Assembly (NCBI RefSeq): GCF_910592395.1 | Contig: NC_088311.1 | Span: forward strand, 7,010,501-7,074,500 | Length of the DNA stretch: 64,000 bases | From: Lineus longissimus | Lineage: Eukaryota > Nemertea > Pilidiophora > Heteronemertea > Lineidae | Direction: 5' to 3' | In this document: in pieces, positions 36,018 through 49,718 of the stretch | How positions within the stretch are numbered: the stretch's first letter is position 1 | How the letters are laid out: each line of letters starts with the position of its first letter | Program-made: the position numbers and the translations under genes | The notes under the pieces: generated by a model | Told to the model about the DNA's origin: nothing | The model's database searches: none | Seen by the model: the letters and a program-made list of their open reading frames with translations, nothing else

Positions 36018-36559
36018 AAGGTGTCAGTGGTTTAGTTGATCCTATTTTGTTGTTCAACTATTATATTAACCCTTTTCTTTTGGATCACTTTTTGACAGAC
36101 TCTCCCATTCGTTCCATGTGATCTTTCAGTTATCACTCTCAAAAGTTCGACCAGGTCATGTCACTGACCTATACCATATCAATGTAAGGATCATGGACTG
36201 GATTATAACAAAGACGGATGTGTCGTTCACACGGATAGGACGAAAAGGTAATTTGTTAGCTCTCACAATATACTGCCATGAAAAGTTATGTTGAAGTAAC
36301 CGGTGTCTTGTACTTATCAGGCGGGACAACTGTAGATGTATACATGACGCTACAAAGACCTTGACGTGAAGTGAAGAAGCTAAAGTGTGAGAGCTCAATA
36401 GACCTCCTTCTGAATTGAAAAAGACAGATTGTCAAGGCCTCTCCCACTGTGAGAGTCGATGATCTATGATCCATCAATGGTCAGGTCATTCCTCTACGTA
36501 GGTAGCATTCAACGACCGGCATCTGTGGGCTTGAAGAACGAATATCACTTCTTAGTAAG

Positions 36560-36772
36560 GGTTGAACATAGGCACCACCATTTTGGCTAGACTTTGAAAT
36601 TCTAAAGAAATTAGAACTCCTTCAAAATGAAGTGAATGCCCATTTCAAGGCCGGGGGTCCAGACAACAAGAGCCTCCCATGTTTTGACTGGGCATTCACC
36701 TCATTTTGAAAGAGTTCTGATAGCTTTAGGATTTTAAGATCTAGCCAGAATGACGGTACCTATAGTCGACCA
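36560..36772 (+). repeat. Long imperfect inverted repeat (hairpin)
   Basis: Core arms 36584-36642 and 36689-36747 (59 nt each) are complementary at 50 of 59 positions, with most mismatches being transitions, around a 46-nt loop. Weaker pairing extends outward to about 36560 and 36772. The borders show no obvious target-site duplication. It is either a fold-back transposon or a hairpin-RNA locus. Confidence 0.75.
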
Positions 36773-39700
36773 CGTCAGAACCATCATATTATGTCCACAA
36801 ACAATGACTGAGCGCCGACATTGACCTGTCTGCCAAGGTATTGGGTATCGCACCCTGAAGTCAGCCACGAACATCTCATTGAACAAAACACGTCCGTGTT
36901 TCAGCCAAGGACTGGCTAACATGCTGCCAGCATCGTGTCATCAATGCATTGTGACAACTCTGCACAGCTGAAACTGTTAATGTCGTCCTGGGTGTAGCTT
37001 AATGTTACCCAGGATCACCCTGAGTGCGAAATTAAGGCAATATGGCCTCTGATGACTGTGACGACCACGAGGAATCGGGAGATGAACCAGATATTAGACG
37101 AATCGGCAACACGAGTGTCGCGGTGGCAATTTCGCATGTTGTGGGTTTGAGTTTTTCGTGTTCAGCTATCACGCAATCTGTGCTGTCCAGAATGATTTGG
37201 TCTTGATTTTTGTTGAAAATATCTTACATGTAGTACAAATGGTATTTCGAAGTTGACAGCAGTTGTGGACGTGCCCCACTCTTAACGTCATAAAGATTTA
37301 CATGCATCTTCAAGCCACTAACCACTCTATCACTAAAGCACAAAACGTGCATACCCTCAAAGGCCCCCAAGCAACATTGACATCGAAGTGAGCCATAATT
37401 TTCGCGCCAGAATATTGAGAAGACTCGAGGGACATCAAAGATGACAAAACTGTATTGTTCACCGGGCAACAACTGTGCCATTTCTGAATGATTATACAAG
37501 AACGACAATATTATATTGAAAAATTAAAATGACTTTTGTTGAATGGCGGGACATCGGTTTGTCCATTAGAGTACGAGCCTGCTTGATATCGCCGAGTGTT
37601 TAGAATGGAAATTCAGGGGTTGACCCACGAGGCTAGACATCAATGAGAGAGTAATAAAGGCGAGTTAATAACCAAGTGACACTGCCGTGATCTGTGTTAT
37701 TATACCAGAACCGGTACTAAGTATTGTGCACATTTAAATGGGGGTTTTGAAAGAAGTATAATATGGCTGATATTAATACAAACTTAAATGGGTTACTTAA
37801 ATGTACCGGGTAACATATGGTTGTATTTATTCAGTAGTTTTGTAGTTTTGCGTTTTCGATGAGTATTACAATGGACGGAAATGTGCTTAATAAAAGATCC
37901 GTGTACCATGATCCGAAAGCAACGTTCCATCATAAAGTAAAAAAAAAATTCCTGAACACTTAAATCGGAATCAACAAAACAAGTACAAGTATATTCAGAA
38001 TTTGGGATTTTGTTGTCTAGTTAAATGAGGACGAAGTTCTAAAGACGTATTGAGTATTACCAGTTCATTTAAAAATGTATGTTGTGACGTGTTTTTCTAC
38101 GTTATTTTAGCAGAAAGAACCATATTTGGAAAGGTGATGCTTAAAGTCAGTGAAAGAAGAAGAGAAAGATATAAAATACGAAGAAGAAGAAGTAGAAGAA
38201 AAGACTCAGCATATCTCCTTTAAGTATGATCAAACAGTCACAGTAACCGAAGTGCTGAACAGTTGCATCATGTAACCTTTAACGGGTCGATTTTACTACT
38301 GTAGAGTGCCTCAAAGTCAAACTCCTGTCAGGGGAAACACATTGTACATTGTGCAAACCACTCGAAATATACAATAGTGCTTTAGCCTAATCATTTGAGC
38401 GCTAGCACTGAATGCATCCTTGCATATTCTATTGAAACACACGCCAAAATATTCATGGTTGGTGCAAGATTCCGGATTCTTCTCAGAATTCGAAGTTATG
38501 CGCACACTTTACACCCTAAAGCTAGTGACCCTCTGCGGCGATTTCTGCCTGCGACAGGATTGCGATTTGGGACCATAACATATTCTTAAGAAAGTTTTCA
38601 AAAATAGAATTAGGTATTGTGAAGCATGCTATGTACCTTTAAACCTGTTTCAGATACTAAATACTAACACTTATTAGATTTACATGATAATTATCACACT
38701 GACCTTGCCAGACAGCGGGAAAACATTAATCACTAATACATGTAAGAGGATACAATAGGTATTTACCCATCCTTGTCATAATCATAAAATGATACAACGA
38801 TATACTATTTGTTTTCATTTACACATCGACTGTCTTCGGGCGAATTTACTTATTTTTGATAAAGATTACTTTCCTGGTGATCGATAGATTTTCTAGATCC
38901 AACTAAAAACTGTAAAAGGAGAAGGAATGATCAGTTATTGCCGATAAGCGAGAAATACTGGAAGGCCAAACACGTTAAATCGCTGTCCTATTAAAGCGTA
39001 TAATTTTTTTCAGCTGAAATCTTGCGTCAGCATTTTTATCAACCTGTAAGCCTACTGTCACTTGGCTGTCTACTAAAGAATATTAGTACTCTTGTAAAGT
39101 TCGTAACCAGCCTGGAAATCTGATGTGAGCACAGTGTACAGTCATGTTCTTGCAACTTATGAAGTTATGAAGTCATGGAAGTAGTGTTATTGTAGTTTTT
39201 GTAGGTTGCAACAAGAATTGGTGTCATGTTGTATTATGCGATGGCGATATTGTGCACTTAAGGGGTGAATCCTTCATGCAAGATGCAATGTAATACCCCG
39301 GTGTAATTTCATGCAGTATACATGTAATACAGGACCATTTGTGACTAGTTTAATATGCAATGTATTCGTGACGGATGTTATATAATACCAGTATATCGAA
39401 ATGCGTACGATGTAACTGTTATGCAATGACGAATTCTGCTTAAGGGTGCATCCTACCTGCATGATGCTGTTGTCTCCTACTTAAGTCACGGGCAGTCATG
39501 GCAACACTGACCACGTCGTTATTTAATCCAGAATCTTAATACTGCATGATAAAAGCCACGTTCGAGCATCGAATAAATGATAATAGAGTGGTGGCTCAAG
39601 ACTCGGCCAGAGTCTTCGCCCCACCTGATCGTCTCGCGATGACGATATCTTATCACACACATGCACGAACTACACTATCGATCCTTATAGCTGATGTGCC

Positions 39701-41150
39701 AAAGATACCATATCCTTTAGAGATAATCCGGAGAGCACGCAGACCACAGCACATGTAGTTTGCAAAGAAAGCCCTTGAAGCGCCTCTATTCCTAAGGGCG
39801 CAGCATCCCTGAATCCTTCAATTGTACTGACTAGAAATACGCTATCATCCGCCGTCAAATGGTTATCAATTGAAAGGCTGCAGCACAGAGACGAGCAAGC
39901 GAACCGCAGTGGTTTTACTGTCCTGGGTGTATTGATGGCACGTAACGGCCGACTGACTCGGTTTACTGGGTTCCGACCGTGGACAGGCGACAGCCGCTTA
40001 TTAATTCGCGATGGCACACCGCGGCCATTAATAGTAGCGAATACTGATTAGGACACATTGGGTCGGGTCCAGTTCTTACAACTGTAACTCTTGACTATTC
40101 CGCTTATTCATATCTCTGATAGGTTACTGCTTCTGGTCTAGTGATCCGGGCCTTTGACATCCACGGAGTCTCACCAATTTTCCCAATGGCTTTTCTCAAC
40201 GCCCTCTGCCCGAAGCCATCGACAAGTTAACAATTCCGCACCAAAGAATACCTTTCAAGTTTGGGACCATTTCTTTGGGCGCTTCTTCGCGTGCAAAGGC
40301 GATGCAGGACATCCGTAGTAGAACCAACCGTAGCAGATTACTAGTATCGCTAACACCATTGCATTCTGTGTTCAATTTGTCAAGCATCTGCCGCTTTGGC
40401 TGTCCGTTCATGATCGTGGTCCAGGACCCACCGTCCTTGCTCGGGAATAACGGATAATAGTCAAGGCTTCCCACTGACCTTAAGAGGAAAGGGAACAATC
40501 TTATCAATTGATCCCGGGAGAATTTCCCGACGGGACTCCGTGGATTTCCACATGATCAAAGGCATTAATAAAATGTCTCTTCTCTGTTCCTTGGGTACGA
40601 TATCACACGATTTCTGAAATAACAGCCCATAGTCCATATTTTTACAATCCTCCGTTATACCGACTTTGGTGGGAAAGCATTCTCGGAGATGGACATAAAG
40701 GCTAGTGACCTTTCGTCACGCCTCCCTTGCCATCAATGAATTCACGACGACTGAAAGCCGTGCGAAGAGAGCGATGAGAAATTCGATAAGAGAGAAATTG
40801 TAATGATTTTATTTCATGCAAAGGTGAGGACGTATAGATGCCACAATGCAGTTTACTATATGCAGGTTCCTTAAATTTCATGAAAGCAACTATTGTAAAC
40901 TTGCAAAAGAAAATGTCCGTTGCACTTGTCATTTACTTGTCTATTTAAGAATGCTGGACATTGTGAATTCAGTCCACTGGCACCAAACGTTGCACTTTGA
41001 GCTGAAACAGTGAGGTGAGAAAGTGTCCAACTGACTTCACATTCTGGACAGGTACAGTTTGTGCTTCCAAATGGATTAATATACATGTACCAGTGTATTA
41101 CCGCCATGACTTCAATGGTGTTTAAGTCAGTTGCAGGGTATAAAAAACGA
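36773..41150. other. Stretch without recognisable genes
   Basis: The longest ORFs are 110 codons (39685-40017, minus) and 103 codons (40196-40507, minus), neither recognised. A purine-rich GAAGAA tract lies at about 38150-38200. A loose repeat of a CTTAAGGG...GATGC pattern occurs near 39256 and 39439. Confidence 0.35.
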
Positions 41151-41299
41151 CCAGGGCCCGGTTGTTCAAAAGCACAACTGCCACGTTAGCCCTAACGGTT
41201 ATGTTAAGTATCCTCAAGGACGTTATCTCTTTCAGTAAATCCCGTTAAGACTTAACGTCTCCATTAAAGCTAACGTTGTTTTGAACTAGTCAGCCCAGG
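41151..41299. mobile_element. MITE-like element with terminal inverted repeats
   Basis: The ends are CCAGGGCCCGGTTGTTCAAA... at 41151 and ...TTTTGAACTAGTCAGCCCAGG at 41299, complementary at 15 of 21 positions. The inside holds paired CGTTAGC/GCTAACG and repeated GTTAA words. The 149-bp length, lack of an ORF and the GGGCCCGG-TTGTTCAAAA terminus fit a non-autonomous DNA transposon. I recall similar termini in marine invertebrates, unverified here. Confidence 0.6.
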
Positions 41300-41313
41300 C
41301 TATCATCGGGAGA

Positions 41314-41330
41314 GGGGGGGGGGGGGGGGG
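41314..41330 (+). repeat. G17 homopolymer tract
   Basis: Seventeen consecutive G follow AGA, 14 bp beyond the MITE-like element. Length in the assembly may be unreliable. Confidence 0.95.
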
Positions 41331-44300
41331 TGTCAGGTGGATTGCGTGAACACCAGTGCAAGTGAATTAAACACATTGATCTATCAACATTTTGCTATTT
41401 CAGAGTAAACATAATCTTGGAATGTACCAAAAACAATCGATCGTACACCTCAGGTAACTGACACGAAATGATTAAAGTCATGCGATTAATCAATTTATGA
41501 CTTGTAGTTTATGGGAAAGGTCAGGGGTTAGAAGAGCCATTTCAGCCGCATAACTACCTGCTTCAAAGGGTGTATTTAAAGACATGGTTAATGAGCTATG
41601 ACGGAAATATCGAAGGTTGAACGGACGAGCCCCTTGAGAAAGGGAAGCAGGATATTAAGGGGAAGCCAGGCTGTGCCGGATGTTTACGACTGGAGACCAG
41701 GGTGTGGTTTCGATTGCCGTTCGACTTGCAAACATGACCGCACTTTTGAAAGCACTGAATGATTTTTTCTGGCGCAGCAAGAAGGATTTTTCAGGTGAAG
41801 CTGATCTGCTTCTAGTTGTTAACCCATTCAACGCAAGATGTGTAGATGCTTGGCGACCTTTAGCAACAGCACACTCAAAGCTCTAGGATAGTCTCACTTG
41901 CTGCGTGATTGAGACGCTTTACAAGCAACCATTCTCTTCCAGCACGATGTCCCTAATGTGATGAATGTCTCTTCTTTATCAAAAAATTTTGACATCGAAT
42001 AAAATGTGCATCAGTGAAAACATTCATAAAGTAATTTTATGGAAAACGGGATTAGAACCACTCCCCGGACCCCGTACACCAACTTGCCCTCCAGCTTTGG
42101 ATCCACTTAGCCTCCCCGGACTCCGGGTGTGGATGGAGTACCTCTGATGGTTCAGAATAATATATAGTTGTTAACAGCATAGTGTACTTTCTAAAAACTC
42201 ATTTTAACCATTCCACGGCTTGGAAACGACTTCGTAAATGGCTCGCTATCGATGATTGTTTCAAATCTTCAAGGACAGATATACTGTATGGGCTTTCATA
42301 GTGTGGTCATTTTCCTAAATTAACCTTAAGAAAATCTCTCTTCGAACCACTGTAGCACCACTTTAAGTTTATGTCGTCCTCGTTTCCTTAGTATACAGTT
42401 CGGTTGTAGAACAGAGACGAACAATGTCAAGTATATGCAAGTATACGTAGCATACACTGTGTATACGCGTATACTCGCGTTCCGTTCCGGTGCCGTAAAC
42501 GTTCTATTCTGCTATTCTGATATTTACAAACGGCTTCAGTTCAGAAGGAAGCAGGAACGTACGCATACCACGTAAAAAGGTATCGGGGTGAATGTGAATT
42601 TGGCCGTTGAAATGTATTTTGTTCACTGCCATTAGGTTTCGTCAGTCTACCCGATAAGCGGATAGAACCAAGTTGCAGAAATGGAAGTATGGCCTAAAGT
42701 AGAAAAAGAACATTAAGAACAAATAAGGACTACCTACCTGGGTCATCTTCTGAACTCTGACTGGTAAGTTGACCGTTCATCTATCTGGCTTTATTGAAGT
42801 AACATACCGTCAAAGCCGTTCGTACCACTGTCCTGTGTTACTAATATCTAACGCCCCCGGCACGAAAATATATGTATATATGCCGCTAAATAGACGCGGT
42901 TCTTCTGCCTCTCCATCTCGGGTCTCAAGAGGACCCTTTTTGGTGCTGTTTGACATTCGCTTTAGCGTACTTTGCACTCAATTATAGTGCATTATTATGA
43001 TGTATTAACACTGGCGGCTTTGTAGAGTGCTAGCCTATTATATACAGGAAGGTCCAGCGGGAATCTTGCCAGTGTGCGTGGGACGATCACACCATTACTA
43101 ACGACATACTTTTTGCAATACGGTTGTGCAATCCTGGACTGAACAGTACTTATAACTACTCTCGACAGCGACAGCAAAAACGGATGCGTTCAAAACAGAT
43201 CTTGATATCCATTGTTTCAGATCGGGCAGATATCCAAAGCTATCCGGTCAAACGCGTCCCCCTGAAGAACCGAAACCTATGAATTCAAAACTTCAGAATA
43301 ATACTTTTCTCGGTAAAGTAGACTACATCTATATTTCATCACGCATTTGAAATTCTGTGATGTCTGAACTAATTGTTTATATAATTAAGTCACAGTGCGT
43401 AGGAGGGACCATGAGTGGTTGATGTAGTTTCCTGTAAAACTTAAATTATGACCCAAATATCCCCCGATTTACCGATGGTCCAAAAGTTACTATTCCTCGA
43501 GATGTATGGACATGGTGTTGGTGAAGTGTCGAGTGGTCAGGCTTCCTCTATATGACTGCTTCCGTGTTGACAATTGTACATGCAGTAATATATGTGTCAC
43601 GTTGCAAGAAGCAATATTCCTCTGACTGGGAGAGGAGAGCAGGACAATTTTATCAAACGTCCATTCTCGCTCATCACAATAGTGCAGTATAGAAGGGAAA
43701 CTGTTTTCTTTCTCATATAGATATAACGATATTCCTATAAATACAACAGGTATCATTCCCTATAAAATAAACACACAAGGGATTATTATTATGAACTATT
43801 GAGATACATTATTTGTATTATATAAAGAATTCTAAGACTAATTTTTTCTCATGTATTCAGCTAAAAAACTCTCCTTCCCAAGGTTCCTGATTAATAATGT
43901 AACCACCAGTGACATTGGATCCGGGGATATTTCATTTCCGCAGGCAGAAACTGTTATGAAGAGAAACCGTCATATACTCGGTGACTGACATTATATCCCT
44001 ATTACAGTAAATAAGTCTGGAATACGATCACCATAAATTAATTACCACCAAAAATGTATTCACGGCATCACGCATTTGAAGACTTTAAACATTTCTGCTC
44101 CCGAGGTATAAATTATTCCTTAGCACTGCAAAGAACTTTAAATGGGGTCAGTTTGGTTGTCCTCAAATTGCGATATACGAAACCATTGGTCGATAACGAA
44201 TCCTAGAATATTGATGGAATGCATAATGTATTTCCACTGTGATGACCCCCGAGAAATTCAGAATGAAAGACAGTTTAAAATATCCTCGCGAAGGTTACGA

Positions 44301-45654
44301 AATCCAACTTCGTCTTACTTCCAGAATATTTCTGAAAGAAAACACTTGAGTTGTGGTCGAGACGCCTTTAATTTCCCAGCGGCGAATTAGAAGAGCCATT
44401 AAGTGAAATCCACTTCTTCTTTAAGTTCAAAAACCTCGTAAACTGTGAACGAAAACATCTTAACCTTTCATATATGTTTTAGCAGCAAAATTTATTGACA
44501 TTATCACACGAGAGAAGAATCCGGAGAAACAGCAATACCTAACTCGACCAGGTTAATTCTCCTTTCAGGACATCGTCGAATCAGCCCTCGTGCGAATGTA
44601 TTCGACGTACGGGTTAAAAGCTACCTCTCATCCTTGACGGTGCGCCCGGGCCTTATCGTACTTCTTACTCACAATCATGGTGCCTGGACGATTTCCCATT
44701 ACCATGCATAATATCCCTGAGATTCCAACACCTCAATACTCCAGCGAAGACGACAGCATGTGAGCCGCAGCGTTTGCGACTAGCATCGTTGCGTACATTG
44801 CACTGAAATTAACACAGAATAACCATTGTGCAACTCAATTAAGACGCACTCGCCATTAATAAGAAATTCTACGTGGCAGTTCTTAGCTTACTGTGTGACG
44901 CACGGTTAATGGAAATATCCTACAGGAAGTAGCACGCTGGAGCTAATCGATAGAATCCCGACCCAATCTGGCGATTACTATTCCGATCTCTAACGGAGTG
45001 AGGTGTTCGAACACGGTCCGTATGATTAAATACCAAACCTTAAATAGCACGCCTGATTAAGTATTGTCTACGTATCCTAGCCCGCTATACGGATGCCAAT
45101 GCTAGGCTATGCATAACGCCGTAGTTTATTTCTCCATCAATCACAAAGATGGAATAATAAACGAAAGCAAAACAGCCTACAATAAACTGCGCTCTTCGAT
45201 TCATGTCAACTTGTCATGGCTCATTCATCAACACTCCCCTGAAGCAATCTATTTGGTAAACAATACAGCAAATCTACCTGGTTTCTATATGATTCGATTG
45301 ATTCGTTTCCGATAAATTGCTGCCACAATGTACTTATTGTGATCGCCGGCTCGGGTTAATGTATCAAGAAAACTCGGGCAGTGAGCCAGCGTAATGCTGA
45401 AGAAACCTTAATCATATCGGGGCAATAATTCAGTCAACTGGTTACCTGGCTTCTATCTCATTTTCTCGAGTATAAGCACTTGTAAATCAATGTTTGCAAT
45501 CGCTTCCGGTGCGATATTGGCCAGTGGTGATATCGCTTCCAAGATCAAAATTAAATATGATTTTCTACCTTAAGAGGAAAAATAAAGATGATTTTCGAAC
45601 CAAGTGCGAAAAGGACTCAGAACAGATGAACAGAGAGGAACTGTTGAACCAAAA
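41331..45654. other. Stretch without recognisable genes
   Basis: ORFs are below 90 codons. A 14-bp perfect palindrome GTATACGCGTATAC sits at 42461-42474 within a run of related GTATAC words from about 42431. Confidence 0.4.
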
Positions 45655-45885
45655 ACGCTTCCCTACCCAAGAGAAAACAAAACTGTTTTGCTACTAAGAT
45701 GTTTTTTCTACCGGCCGCTATATCCAATAAAGCAAAAGGCCGCCTTTCTACCCAAGAAAAATACCAAAGATGCTTTACAAGAGTAATGTGGCCTAATAAA
45801 ATATGTTACTCTTGTTTTCTACTAACCAGAACATTTTCTACACAAGAGAAACGATGTGTTTTCTACACAAGAGCAAGTAGAAAGA
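45655..45885 (+). repeat. Loose repeat of CTACCCAAGAGAAA words
   Basis: The word TTCTAC(C/A)CAAGA(G/A)(A/C)A recurs near 45660, 45745, 45834 and 45858, with TGTTTT spacers. The spacing is irregular (85, 89 and 24 bp). Confidence 0.55.
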
Positions 45886-48686
45886 AAGTAAGGTCAGTAA
45901 TGGCACACCCCATGCATTCTTGTCCAGGAAAATGTCACAATCGTGCTGCCAACCCTCTCGCCTGATGAATTCGATGATCGAATCCGGTACGCGTCATTAG
46001 ACTCGGAGCGACGGCGGCCATCTGGAAAAGGACAACGGTGCGATATTTATAGACAATGGACATGTTTGTCTTCCATCTCGCAGACGTGTCAGAGCCCAGA
46101 AGAATCGAAGTACATGTCGGGCGGCACGAAAGTAGAAAGATGGTGCAGAACGAGATTGGCTTGAACTCCGTGATACGGAAATTTTTTAAAAGTTTGTTTT
46201 TGAAAATGTCAAGATTGAGATAGCCCATATATCTGTCTTGTAAAATCTAAAAGATCAAATCGGTAATAGCGCACTGGCGGGCCACTCGCAAAGTCGTATT
46301 CGATTCGAGCCGAAACTTGTTTTTCGGCTTATAGGCAATGTCTTCTTCATAACTCACTGGTGGATTATTCACATTCAAATGGTCAGTTATTTACTTCCAG
46401 ATTAATTTAAGCTATCAGAAAAATACGTGACTACCTGAAGAGGAAATGACTACACAAAAGAAACATACAAAAGATTAGTTCATTTTGAGGGGCGTAAGGC
46501 CCGCATTTATTATTCTAATCCGACTGTACCCCTCTTACACTGTAATAGAAGGGCCTTGTTTCTATTGTGTTGCAAAGGTAAACCAATACCTTTACCCACG
46601 GTAGTATGGAAACACCAAAATACGAGGAAGAACGAAAAAACGTTATACCAGAAGCCATGTTCTCCGTTCGCCGCTGGTTACATGTAGATATTGTAAAATG
46701 ATATCGGCCAGGGTATAGGAAGAAGAACTTGACTTTGTTTGTTACTTTGAAAAGCATCAGCAGACACAGCTTTCTTGTATGCATATGCAGCCATATTTTT
46801 CTTTCGGGTTTCAGTCGAACTGAATTATTTACTTTCTTACTTTGAATGTAGAGAATGGTTTTAATTAGATTTGCTAGGATGACTTTTATATTTGTGAATG
46901 GGCTCAAAGTCTGCACTTTGATGAATGGGCGACTCACATAAGTGAATTCCGCTGATAGGAAATGCGTAGGCGAAGATCTTATTGGATTAAATAGGTTTTA
47001 AGCTCAACTATGAATGGACCATTAGGGCTAACTTATTAAATTAAACATCAGTAGATCATCTTACATTCAAACAAATTGGCTGCCAAGTTGTCTAAGAGGC
47101 GGGCGAGTTATGAAGGGATTTTTTGATAAAATTACAGAAACAACGCGTTTAGTGCGAAGAGGCTTAGAGGTGAATTACATGATGTGGCGTTAAAAAACTC
47201 ATACATAAATACATACATGTATACGCACATAATAAGGCCATCCCGACCCGTCCTTCACCATATATACATCCTGTTACAGTGGTGCTACTGGATAACTTTG
47301 TTAAAAGGATGTTGCAAGTTGCTCTGGTAGTGGCGGAGTTCTGCATGGGGGCAGGGTTACAGCGACCGATGCATAAGCTTTCAGTGAAACTGCTTCCAAA
47401 TCTGTCCCCCTTCGTGATTGCTAATCAAAAGGAAAAAAACCGCACCGAAAACGAGACAATTTTGACAAGGTCAGAAGATCACATCAAATTACATGTAGTA
47501 ATAATAAGATATGCCGTTTCTCTATGATGTTTATATCATGGACTTCTAATTGTCCACGTCTATACAACAACCTGTCATATGACTGGACGATGGATTCACT
47601 GTTGTATTGAAATAGAAAAACTAATAAAACACTTTCGTGTCTGTCTGGTATGATCAGCCCTTATTCACATGTAACAATATATCGTAACCCTCTCGTTTTC
47701 AGATAGCTTCCAAAGAAAAATAGCCAAAACCTCACAGCAGCTAAATATATTCTGTAATCTGTTTTTGCCTTGCGATTTTCATGTGCGATGCGATACAGTC
47801 GGCCACTGTGCCAACTCCGCCACCCACGCCCGAAGCGAGTGACGCATTAGACTTTTCGCGACTGGTTCTTACGGTAGATTAATCAATCTGCGGTTAATAA
47901 GCTGTAATATTTAGGATAGTCCTCAGGCGAACTCGAGAAGTTGATATAAGAAATGCGCCTTCGTGATGAGGAAATTGCTTCACGAGGAAAGTAAATTAGC
48001 ACAGGGTTCGAAATTACGTCACGTTGGTAATAATATCACGATCGCGGGGGCGTGAACTGAATCATTACACGTAACTATGTATTGATACCCACCCAAGAGG
48101 GTGTTAATATGGACTTTTTTTCAAGACCCTATTTTGGTCTCGCGAAATTACTTTTTAAAAATGAATTTTTTCGATGTGTTTTTACGATTTTTTCATGAAT
48201 TTCAAAGAAAGAAAAATCGTGAATCGAGATTAAACTTCGCGGAAATGTCGTGGTTTACTGTAGAATCCTCTGTCGGAAGTCGGGTCCAATATTAAGTTCT
48301 CTTTTTTCGTCGAGCAATCAGAAAACACTGGATTATGGTCGTTATTTCATTGCCAAGGTGGTGATGGTAAATTTATCATGCATTTTTGTCACCGATATCA
48401 AGTCCATCTATCTTTCTCAAGTGAAACTGAAAAGCTGAGAAGCAGCTGCGGCTCACTTCCGAAAGGATTGATGACCGTCCGATCAAATAAAAGGTCATTA
48501 CGTACATGCCGTGGGAATGAAATAAAATACGCAAGGACGGGCAAAATTACATGTACGTGAGCTACAAGAAGGAGAAGAACAATTCAAGAAGTAGACGAAG
48601 ATGAAGAAAAGAAGACTAGCGCAGATGCTATTGATACTTTCACACCATCATGTCTGATGGAAAGTCACTGGGTCCATCTGGTGTTA
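45886..48686. other. Stretch without recognisable genes
   Basis: The longest ORF is 140 codons (46515-46937, minus) with no recognised motif and weak protein character. A 73-codon plus ORF at 45943-46164 is polar but unrecognised. Confidence 0.35.
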
Positions 48687-48700
48687 GCTTCCATAGCAAC
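48687..48700 (-). promoter_or_regulatory. Diverged RFX X-box-like motif
   Basis: GCTTCCATAGCAAC is, on the minus strand, GTTGCTATGGAAGC: a good left half-site of the RFX consensus with a degenerate right half. Confidence 0.25.
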
Positions 48701-48846
48701 TATGACTCAGAGCGTATTTTATAGCAGAATCTTTCAGTCTAGTGTGATTAGCATTAGGCATTCACGACAGTGATGGTGGATGTGACCTAATGAGTTGATG
48801 TGTCCTCAACGTAATCTAACACTCTACTTTTCAGCAGGAATCGCCG

Positions 48847-49718
48847 GACAACGCGGGAACCGGGCGCTTGGTTTTCGCACCATCCTGAAGCTCACACACT
48901 ATCGACCGAGCTCATATGCCTTGAATAAACCCACAAACTTCCAGCGGGATTGTCGGCTATTTACTGATAACAGTAGGGTGGGTTTTCACAGGCGTTGGAT
49001 TAACTTCTATGCTGGTTATTGGCTTGGTAATTGTAACGAACTCCAAAGCCTGTGAAACGCGCGCCGAAAAAATGATATTCGGGTCTGCGGACTTCTGTTT
49101 TCCTTGCCATCAACGTCATTTGTTGGTGTTATACACCCCGCCACTGGTAGGGCCTAGCCAACTTGCATCCAGCGAAATCTGAATTCTGAATTCCGCAAGC
49201 ATCATGTGAAAATGATTAAGCGGAGCTGAAACCCTATCACCATCCTCTGCAGTAACAAGTTGAATTATTTGAAGGAGTGCTAAATGACTGAGGCGTTGCA
49301 TGTCTGATGGACGTGGCGCGTCGTTGGAGCAACGAGAATATGAAATCAAATAACCCTCGGCCAGCAATTGCAGTCTCAAACGTATATTTTAACCACATCA
49401 AGTTTGCCATCGCGCCTCCGTATCATTCGCCGGAAACGTAGCCCTGCAAGAGTCACTTATGGAGACATTCGTTTTATACTTTTATGGTATCCATCCTCGT
49501 CATGATATTCGGTGAATAGTTTGTCAACTACTCCAGAACAGGAGTCGCTGGTAATACATCCAGTTCGAGGGCGAGTACACATTTTCTCTATACCATTGAA
49601 ATGCGACCGACAGAGTCCAAGGACAGAGTCCGTAAATGTGCTCTGTCATTTTTTAGTAGGACCACTTTAATGCAGGTGACAGCACTTCTACTTTCTTTGT
49701 TAATCTCAGGCCACGCCC
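48847..49718 (+). repeat. 872-bp tandem duplication, copy 1
   Basis: Begins GACAACGCGGGAACC and runs to CCACGCCC, where copy 2 begins. It is nearly identical to copy 2 throughout. Relative to copy 2 it has about 33 extra bases near 49592-49624, lacks an ACATGT hexamer near 49385, and has a shorter variant near 49485. Each copy has an internal inverted repeat TTTCACAGGC(G)TTGGA (48984-48999) with TCCAAAGCCTGTGAAA (49042-49057). Confidence 0.95.

Noticed and set aside
36689-36720. Bantam miRNA match (TCATTTTGAAAG)
   Set aside because: The seed region does not match and the hairpin is much longer than a pre-miRNA.
42040-42147. Proline-rich 60-codon ORF
   Set aside because: Too short, with no splice borders or relatives that I recognise.
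45938-46021. Minus-strand ATGGCCGCCGTCGC resembling a YY1-type gene start
   Set aside because: The frame stops after 28 codons and no good donor is seen.
46515-46937. 140-codon minus-strand ORF
   Set aside because: Low-complexity hydrophobic/basic text without motif; length is within chance expectation.
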